This document shows positions 59,393-64,000 of a stretch of 64,000 nt of DNA, in pieces (position 1 is the stretch's first letter; each line of letters starts with the position of its first letter). Origin of the DNA: Curtobacterium sp. ZW137 (lineage in GTDB: Bacteria; Actinomycetota; Actinomycetes; Actinomycetales; Microbacteriaceae); assembly GCF_003762905.1 (NCBI RefSeq), contig NZ_RJKS01000004.1, positions 434,001-498,000 on the forward strand, given 5' to 3'. Below the pieces are notes generated by a model, which saw only the letters and a program-made list of their open reading frames with translations, was not told where the DNA came from and made no database searches. Made by a program: the position numbers and the translations under genes.

Positions 59393-59409
59393 GACATCAC
59401 CCACTGAGA
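59380..59409 (+). repeat. 15-bp tandem duplication at the pxpC stop
   Basis: CATCACCCACTGAGA occurs at 59380-59394 and again at 59395-59409; the first copy carries the last codons and TGA of pxpC. It looks like a recent slippage event. Confidence 0.85.
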
Positions 59410-59420
59410 AAGGTGCTCCC

Positions 59421-59726
59421 ATGACGACGACCGTGTTCCTCGAGGTCCGGCTCCGCGACGACCTCTCCGCAGAGACCATCGAGTCGGCCATCCGCGAGAC
59501 GCTCGCGCAGACCGCTGCCTTCCCGGGCAACGAGTCACTCGAGGTCCTGATCGACGATGCCGACCTGAACCGGCTCGTGGTCCTCGAGGTCTGGACCTCG
59601 ACCGACGCGCACGACGCCTACGTCGCGTGGCGGGCGACGCCCGAAGGCCGCGCCGAGGCACTTGCGGCGATCCTCGCCGAGCCACCCGTGACGCGCACCT
59701 TCGAGCGGAAGATCACGCTCCCCTGA
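59421..59726 (+). CDS. Antibiotic biosynthesis monooxygenase (ABM) domain protein
   Basis: A 101-residue ferredoxin-like protein: TTTVFLEVRLRDDLSAETIE, LVVLEVWTSTDAHDAYVAWR. The ABM family includes quinol monooxygenases and heme oxygenase-like enzymes; function here unknown. Same direction as pxpC, 28 bp apart, with a GAGAAAGG ribosome site. Confidence 0.8.
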   Translation: MTTTVFLEVRLRDDLSAETIESAIRETLAQTAAFPGNESLEVLIDDADLNRLVVLEVWTSTDAHDAYVAWRATPEGRAEALAAILAEPPVTRTFERKITLP

Positions 59727-59747
59727 CGAAGCGGGGTCGTCCGCAGC

Positions 59748-59936
59748 TCAGAGCGCGAGCGCCCAGTCGAGTTGTGGCGTCTCGAAGACGGTCTGGAGCG
59801 ATTCCCGCTCGTCCGCGCCGATCCCGAGGTCGCGTGCTTCCGCGTCCCACCGGGTGACTGCTCGTGCAGTGCGGCGCACGACTTCGCGTGCTGGTGCTGA
59901 TCCGAGCCGGAACGCTCCGCTACCTCGGTGCCGGGG
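59748..59936 (-). pseudogene. C-terminal gene remnant, HipA-like
   Basis: A 62-residue open stretch with no start codon context, bounded upstream by an in-frame stop (59937-59939) inside the DinB gene. It reads REVVRRTARAVTRWDAEARD then FETPQLDWALAL. The pattern (basic helix, RW-x-EA, acidic turn, final F...L..AL) resembles the C terminus of HipA kinases. It is probably the tail of a lost toxin gene; family assignment is tentative. Confidence 0.35.
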
Positions 59937-60387
59937 TCACTCGGGCGAGGTAGAGGTCGCGGAGGAGCGCGGCTTCTGCGGCGTGGTGGATCAGCTCGTC
60001 GACGACGTGCAGGACCAGGGACCGCTTCGAGCTGTCGCCGTACGGCCCGGCAACCGCACCGATCGGCTCGTCAGCCGCGTCACCGAGTCCGCGAGCGAGT
60101 TCGACGAACCGGTCGGTCGCCAGCTCCACGGCGGCCAGTGCGGCCGCTGCCGAGGTCGCCGGCGTCAGCATCGGGGCGCCCGCCACGTCAGCACCGAGCC
60201 ACGCCCAGTTCCGCTCCTCGCCGAGCATCTCCGCGATGTGGTCGAGCCGCCAGCGGATCGTGACCTCGGCGTTCCCCGGGATCGGCTCCCACGCCCACTC
60301 GTCGTCGTCCAGGGTGGCCATCCGGTCCGCGAGCCGCTGTGACGCGTACTCCACGAGTTCGACGATGTCGTCCTGTGCGCTGACCAT
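59920..60387 (-). CDS. DinB-family protein
   Basis: A 155-residue four-helix protein: MVSAQDDIVELVEYASQRLA, TIRWRLDHIAEMLGEERNWA (metal His in the DHIAE setting) and LVLHVVDELIHHAAEAALLR with two late His. This is the DinB/YfiT metal-binding pattern; many members are thiol transferases. Its 3' end overlaps the upstream edge of the HipA-like remnant. Confidence 0.85.
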   Translation of the reverse strand: MVSAQDDIVELVEYASQRLADRMATLDDDEWAWEPIPGNAEVTIRWRLDHIAEMLGEERNWAWLGADVAGAPMLTPATSAAAALAAVELATDRFVELARGLGDAADEPIGAVAGPYGDSSKRSLVLHVVDELIHHAAEAALLRDLYLARVTPAPR

Positions 60388-60423
60388 GGTCCATCTTGGC
60401 CCCGCAGCGCCGCGCGCAGCGTG

Positions 60424-60471
60424 TTGACCGCGTTGAAGTCAGCCGGTTAGGGTGGACGTAGGACGTCCAAC
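60424..60471 (+). promoter_or_regulatory. Promoter and palindromic operator of the nan-type operon
   Basis: TTGACC (60424-60429) and TAGGGT (60448-60453) at 18-bp spacing are followed by the palindrome GTAGGACGTCCAAC (60458-60471) at the expected transcription start. The binding protein is not encoded in the window. Confidence 0.6.
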
Positions 60472-60509
60472 GTCTCGACCCCCAGCCCCTCGGAAGGACA
60501 AAGACTCCC

Positions 60510-61448
60510 GTGACAACCACCCCCGCACTGCCTCCGCTCGCCGGCGTGATCCCGCCCGTCTGCACGCCGCTCACCGCCGACGGTGACGTCGACGTCGCAT
60601 CGCTCGAACGGCTGGTCGGGCACCTCCTGACCGCCGGGGTCCACGGGCTCTTCCCGCTCGGCTCCACCGGCGAGGTCGCGTTCCTCACCGACGAGCAGCG
60701 CCGGCAGGTGGTCGACACCGTCAGCCGAGTCGCCGCGGGACAGGTCCCCGTCGTCGCAGGCGTCATCGACATGACGACACCGCGCGTGCTGCCGCACATC
60801 CGGCAGGCCGAATCCGCAGGGGCGGACGCCGTCGTCGTCACGGCGCCGTTCTACACCCGCACGCATCCGGTGGAGATCGCTGCGCACTTCCGGATCATCG
60901 CCGCGAGCACCGCGCTGCCGGTCATCGCCTACGACATCCCGGTGTCGGTGCACTCGAAGCTGAGCCCGTCACTGGTCCTGGAACTGGCCGAGGAAGGCGT
61001 GCTCGCCGGCATCAAGGACAGCAGTGGCGACGACGCCGGCATCCGCGGTCTGGTCCTCGGCGCGAAGACGTTCACGGATCGCTTCAGCGTCCTCACCGGG
61101 TCCGAACTCACGGTCGATGCGGCACTCGCATTCGGCGCGCAGGGTGTGGTGCCCGGATTGGGCAACGTCGACCCCGACGGCTACGTGCGCCTCTGGGATG
61201 CCGCACAGGCCGGGGACACCGCGACCGCGGCACGCGAGCAGGAGCGCCTCTTCACGCTCTTCGACCTCGTGAACGCGGGAGACACCGCACGGATGGGACC
61301 GGCTTCGTCGGCGCTCGGCGCGTTCAAGGCCGCACTGCACCTCCGCGGGATCATCGACTGCCCGCGAACGGCCGACCCGTACGTGCAGCTCGACGACAGC
61401 GAGGTCGACCACGTGCGCGCGCGGCTCGCCGCGGCCGGTCTCCTGTGA
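60510..61448 (+). CDS. DHDPS/N-acetylneuraminate lyase family aldolase
   Basis: A 312-residue class I aldolase with FPLGSTGEVAFLTDEQRRQV, VVVTAPFYTRTHPVEI, the Tyr in IAYDIPVSVHSKLSP and the Schiff-base Lys in GIKDSSGDDAGIRGL. GSTGE rather than GTTGE is usual for lyases acting on sugar acids. Since NanK and NanE homologues follow, N-acetylneuraminate or a similar keto-sugar acid is the likely substrate. GTG with GGAAGGA upstream. Confidence 0.82.
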   Translation: MTTTPALPPLAGVIPPVCTPLTADGDVDVASLERLVGHLLTAGVHGLFPLGSTGEVAFLTDEQRRQVVDTVSRVAAGQVPVVAGVIDMTTPRVLPHIRQAESAGADAVVVTAPFYTRTHPVEIAAHFRIIAASTALPVIAYDIPVSVHSKLSPSLVLELAEEGVLAGIKDSSGDDAGIRGLVLGAKTFTDRFSVLTGSELTVDAALAFGAQGVVPGLGNVDPDGYVRLWDAAQAGDTATAAREQERLFTLFDLVNAGDTARMGPASSALGAFKAALHLRGIIDCPRTADPYVQLDDSEVDHVRARLAAAGLL

Positions 61449-61457
61449 CCTGAACCG

Positions 61458-62180
61458 ATGCGACTCGCTCGGCTCAGCACACCCGACGGACCCCGGCACG
61501 CTCGCTGGGACGCCGACCGATGGCACGAGGTCCCGTCGTTCGCCGACCTCCGGCCCACGGGGCGGACCTTCCCGCCCGAGGCCACGCTGCTCGCCCCGGT
61601 GGAACCCCGGACCGTCGTCGGCGCTTCCCACCCGGAGGACGACCACGGCGCTCGCCGCGTGCAGGGATGGCTGAAGTCCTCGGCTGGGGTCACCGGCCCC
61701 GGCGGAACGATCGAGCGCGCGGCGTGGGCGACGACCGTGGTCGCGGAGGGTGAGCTCGCCGTCGTCATCGGTGCGGAGGCGCACGCGCTCACGAACGAGA
61801 ACGCACTCGAGCACGTCCTCGGGTTCACCATCGCGAACGACGTGACGACCGTCGCGCCGACAGAGGACGCGGTGTTCTTCGCAGCGAAGGCCGGGACCGG
61901 GTACACCCCGCTCGGTCCCTGGATCGAGACCGACGTCGACGACCCCGACGCGCTCGCCATCCGGGTCAGCGTGGAAGGCACCCTCGTCCGGTCCTCGAGC
62001 ACGGCGGACCTGCCACACACGATCTGCGAGATCCTCGTGGCGATCACCAGGACGATGACCCTGCAGCCCGGTGACGTCGTCCTGACCGGTTCGCCGAGCA
62101 CCGACGCCGCCCTTCCCGCAGGGACGAGCGTCCAGGTGAGCATCGACCGGATCGGCACCCTCGAGAACGGCGTGGTATGA
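61458..62180 (+). CDS. FAH-family hydrolase/hydratase
   Basis: A 240-residue protein. The C-terminal FAH domain contains EGELAVVIGAEAHALTNENA, GFTIANDVTTVAP, AKAGTGYTPLGPWIETD and GDVVLTGSPSTDAA, with metal-binding acidic residues. Members hydrolyse or hydrate acylpyruvate-type keto acids, or decarboxylate oxaloacetate. Its presence between a nan lyase and nan kinase is unusual and suggests processing of a modified or alternative keto acid. ATGA overlap with the kinase gene. Confidence 0.82.
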   Translation: MRLARLSTPDGPRHARWDADRWHEVPSFADLRPTGRTFPPEATLLAPVEPRTVVGASHPEDDHGARRVQGWLKSSAGVTGPGGTIERAAWATTVVAEGELAVVIGAEAHALTNENALEHVLGFTIANDVTTVAPTEDAVFFAAKAGTGYTPLGPWIETDVDDPDALAIRVSVEGTLVRSSSTADLPHTICEILVAITRTMTLQPGDVVLTGSPSTDAALPAGTSVQVSIDRIGTLENGVV

Positions 62181-63097
62181 CCCTGATCGGAATCGACATC
62201 GGCGGCACGAAGACCGCCGCCGGACTCGTCGCGGAGGACGGATCGGTCCTCGCACGGGCTGCTGCCCCCACGCCCGCGACGCAGGGAGGAGGCGCCGTCA
62301 TCGGCGTGGTCCAGGCACTCGTCGAACACCTCCTCCCCCAGAGTCCGGACCCCGTCTGCGGCATCGGCGTGGGTTCCGCAGGCGTCGTCGATCCGCGTAC
62401 CGGGGCCATCCGCGCTGCGACCTCCGCCATCCGGTCCTGGGCCGGGACGGAGCTGCGGACCGAGCTCAGCACCCGCTGCGGTCTCCCGGTGACCGTCCTC
62501 AACGACGTCCACGCCCATGCGATGGCGGAGGCACGGATCGGAGCCGGCGCCGATTCGCGGCGCGTGATGCTGCTGGCCCTCGGAACCGGGATCGGTGGCG
62601 CGATCGTCACAGACGGACGTCTGGACACCGGGCGGACCGGGGCGGCCGGCCACTTCGGTCACCTGCCGTCCGCTCAGGCCACGGGCCTGCCCTGCACCTG
62701 TGGAGGCACCGGACACCTCGAGGCCGTCGCCTCCGGACCCGCGGTCCTCGAGCAGTACCGTCGCGTGACGCGCGATCCGTCGGTCGTCGACACGAGAGCG
62801 GTCTTCGCCCGCGCGGCCGACGGCGACGACGTCGCGACGCGGGTGGTCGACCGTGCCGGCGCCGCCATCGGCGAGGCGATCGGCGGTCTCGTCAACTCCT
62901 TCGACCCCGACGTCGTCGTCGTCAGTGGCGGGCTCGCCTACGCGGACCCCACGTGGTTCGACCACATCGCACGAACGGCACGGACCACGATGATCCCGGT
63001 CGTGGCGGACTGCCCGATCACCTTGTCGACCCTCGCCGGGGACGCCCCGCTCATCGGCGCCGCTCTGCACCACCGCATCTCGGAGGAGACACCGTGA
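62177..63097 (+). CDS. nanK: ROK-family sugar kinase, probable N-acetylmannosamine kinase
   Basis: A 306-residue ROK kinase: LIGIDIGGTKTAAGLVAEDG (phosphate loop), VLNDVHAHAMAEARIGAG (catalytic Asp), LALGTGIGGAIV, and zinc site GHFGHLPS with PCTCGGTGHLEAVASG. The third zinc Cys of the usual CxCGxxGC is His here. NanE follows directly, so ManNAc is the likely substrate. Start and stop overlap both neighbours. Confidence 0.85.
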   Translation: MTLIGIDIGGTKTAAGLVAEDGSVLARAAAPTPATQGGGAVIGVVQALVEHLLPQSPDPVCGIGVGSAGVVDPRTGAIRAATSAIRSWAGTELRTELSTRCGLPVTVLNDVHAHAMAEARIGAGADSRRVMLLALGTGIGGAIVTDGRLDTGRTGAAGHFGHLPSAQATGLPCTCGGTGHLEAVASGPAVLEQYRRVTRDPSVVDTRAVFARAADGDDVATRVVDRAGAAIGEAIGGLVNSFDPDVVVVSGGLAYADPTWFDHIARTARTTMIPVVADCPITLSTLAGDAPLIGAALHHRISEETP

Positions 63098-63774
63098 CCC
63101 ATCGACCACTGCAGGCCCTGGCCGGCGAGCTCGTCGTGTCCTGCCAGGCGTATCCCGGCGAGCCGATGCGGCACCCGGAGACCATGGCGCAACTGGCGGA
63201 GTCCGCCGTCGCCGGCGGCGCAGCCGGGATCCGTGCGCAGGGCGTCGCGGACGTCGCCCTGATCGCCGAGCGCGTCGACGTACCGTTGATCGGTCTCTGG
63301 AAAGTCGGCGCGAACGGGGTGTTCATCACCCCGACCCTGCGGCACGCCCTCGTGATCGCCGGAGCCGGAGCCGACATCGTCGCGATCGACGGCACTCGCC
63401 GTGCACGACCGGACGGGCGGACGCTCGCCGAGACCGTGCGGGAGTTCCGGTCGCGCTCGGGCGCGCTCCTCATGGCGGACGTCGGCAGCGTCGAGGACGG
63501 CCTCGCGGCCATCGACGCCGGCGTCGACTGCCTGAGCACGACGCTCTGCGGCTACACCGACGAGCGTCCGAAGACCGACGGTCCTGACCTCGAGGTTCTG
63601 GCTGCGCTCGCCGCACGATCGCCGCTGCCGGTGATCGCCGAGGGCCGCGTCCACACCCCGGCGCAGGCCGCAGCATGTCGCGCCGCCGGTGCGTACGCGG
63701 TGGTCGTCGGCACGGCCATCACGCACCCCGCCACGATCACGGGCTGGTTCGGGGAGGCCGTGCGCGGTCACTGA
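63094..63774 (+). CDS. nanE: N-acetylmannosamine-6-phosphate 2-epimerase
   Basis: A 226-residue TIM-barrel epimerase: LVVSCQAYPGEPMRHPETMA, GAAGIRAQGVADVALI, PLIGLWKVGANGVFITPTL, ADIVAIDGTRRARPDG, DCLSTTLCGYTDERP and VIAEGRVHTPAQA. It converts ManNAc-6-P to GlcNAc-6-P. GTG overlapping the kinase stop, GGAGGAG upstream. Confidence 0.93.
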   Translation: MTHRPLQALAGELVVSCQAYPGEPMRHPETMAQLAESAVAGGAAGIRAQGVADVALIAERVDVPLIGLWKVGANGVFITPTLRHALVIAGAGADIVAIDGTRRARPDGRTLAETVREFRSRSGALLMADVGSVEDGLAAIDAGVDCLSTTLCGYTDERPKTDGPDLEVLAALAARSPLPVIAEGRVHTPAQAAACRAAGAYAVVVGTAITHPATITGWFGEAVRGH

Positions 63775-63785
63775 TCGCTCCGCCG

Positions 63786-63827
63786 ACGACGGATGCCCCG
63801 GGCCAGTCGGCCCGGGGCATCCGTCGT
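63786..63827. terminator. Bidirectional terminator with 19-bp perfect arms
   Basis: 63786-63804 and 63809-63827 are complementary around a 4-nt loop, between nanE and the convergent partial gene. Confidence 0.88.
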
Positions 63828-63834
63828 TCGTGCG

Positions 63835-64000
63835 TCAGCCGACGCGCTGGACCACCTTCGGGTCGCTGTCCACGATCGACAACCCGCCCTCGCGGGAGAA
63901 GTCACCCGCCCACGAAGCGTCCGGATGGATCCACCGCTGCACCCGAGCGGGCACGTTGAACGCCATGAGCAGGATCACCACGGCGGTCAGGGAGAACGAG
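63835..64000 (-). CDS. Membrane protein, C-terminal part (runs off the window)
   Basis: The last 54 residues of a leftward gene: a hydrophobic segment SFSLTAVVILLMAFNVPARV, then QRWIHPDASWAGDFSREGGL and a polar tail ending VVQRVG. It is a C-terminal transmembrane helix followed by a cytoplasmic or external tail. Too little is visible to name a family. Confidence 0.6.
   Translation of the reverse strand, partial: SFSLTAVVILLMAFNVPARVQRWIHPDASWAGDFSREGGLSIVDSDPKVVQRVG

Overview
High-GC actinobacterial chromosome segment. The GC-rich codon use, frequent GTG starts, ATGA/GTGA gene overlaps, GAF-ANTAR regulators, a DUF7882-type small protein and a mevalonate pathway operon all point to Microbacteriaceae, most likely Curtobacterium or a close relative. 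This is inference from gene content; no rRNA gene is present to confirm it. I see no tRNA, rRNA, CRISPR array, prophage or insertion sequence.

Layout. 0-3.4 kb: the start of a DMT-family exporter, a divergent LysR regulator, then a PIN-toxin/excisionase-type antitoxin module set between two identical 27-bp direct repeats, and a fructosamine-kinase-like gene. 3.4-10.4 kb: an envelope-glycosylation block (GT39 membrane glycosyltransferase, OmpR-type two-component system, GT2-GtrA fusion) interrupted by a DUF3800-like gene that appears to start with CTG. 10.6-17.9 kb: a long glutamate synthase large subunit translationally coupled to a diflavin (CysJ-like) reductase instead of GltD. 18.2-24 kb (minus strand): complete mevalonate pathway mvk-mvaD-pmk-hmgR-mvaS, then a small DUF7882-type gene. 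24-30 kb: MFS protein, alpha/beta hydrolase, ohrR-ohr-quinone reductase, and an inositol-type sugar porter. 30-36.5 kb (minus strand): a hypothetical gene, an NmrA-like reductase, and an oleA-oleBC-oleD long-chain olefin cluster. 36.6-42.3 kb: LysM lipoprotein, pgi, nitronate monooxygenase, rimK with a TrkA-C tail, and a divergent rimB-like retropepsin. 42.4-43.7 kb: ECF sigma factor with a membrane partner. 43.7-47.7 kb: TetR-controlled oxidoreductase pair and a fatty acid desaturase. 47.7-49.2 kb: two GAF-ANTAR antiterminator-type sensors. 49.2-52.8 kb: an MFS gene with a probable 5' frameshift, and a TetR/DHA2 efflux pair. 52.9-57 kb: small stress or housekeeping genes (two YCII proteins, DUF3892, VOC, MBL/MarR pair, a 54-residue membrane microprotein, a PH-like membrane protein). 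57.1-59.7 kb: pxpABC 5-oxoprolinase plus an ABM monooxygenase. 59.7-60.4 kb: DinB gene next to a HipA-like C-terminal remnant. 60.5-63.8 kb: a nan-type operon (lyase, FAH hydrolase, ROK kinase, NanE epimerase). The window ends in a partial membrane protein.

Regulation is unusually legible. Most regulator genes have a palindrome in the divergent or autoregulated promoter (LysR, the TA module, OhrR, two TetR, MarR). The gltB, pxp and nan operons carry palindromes without a linked regulator. Convergent gene pairs end in long perfect hairpins, two of which are near-identical 38-bp palindromes with a compensated base pair. Many of the larger intergenic gaps hold a short tandem array with its own unit length (7-25 bp), and one inverted-repeat element occurs in two gaps 47 kb apart.
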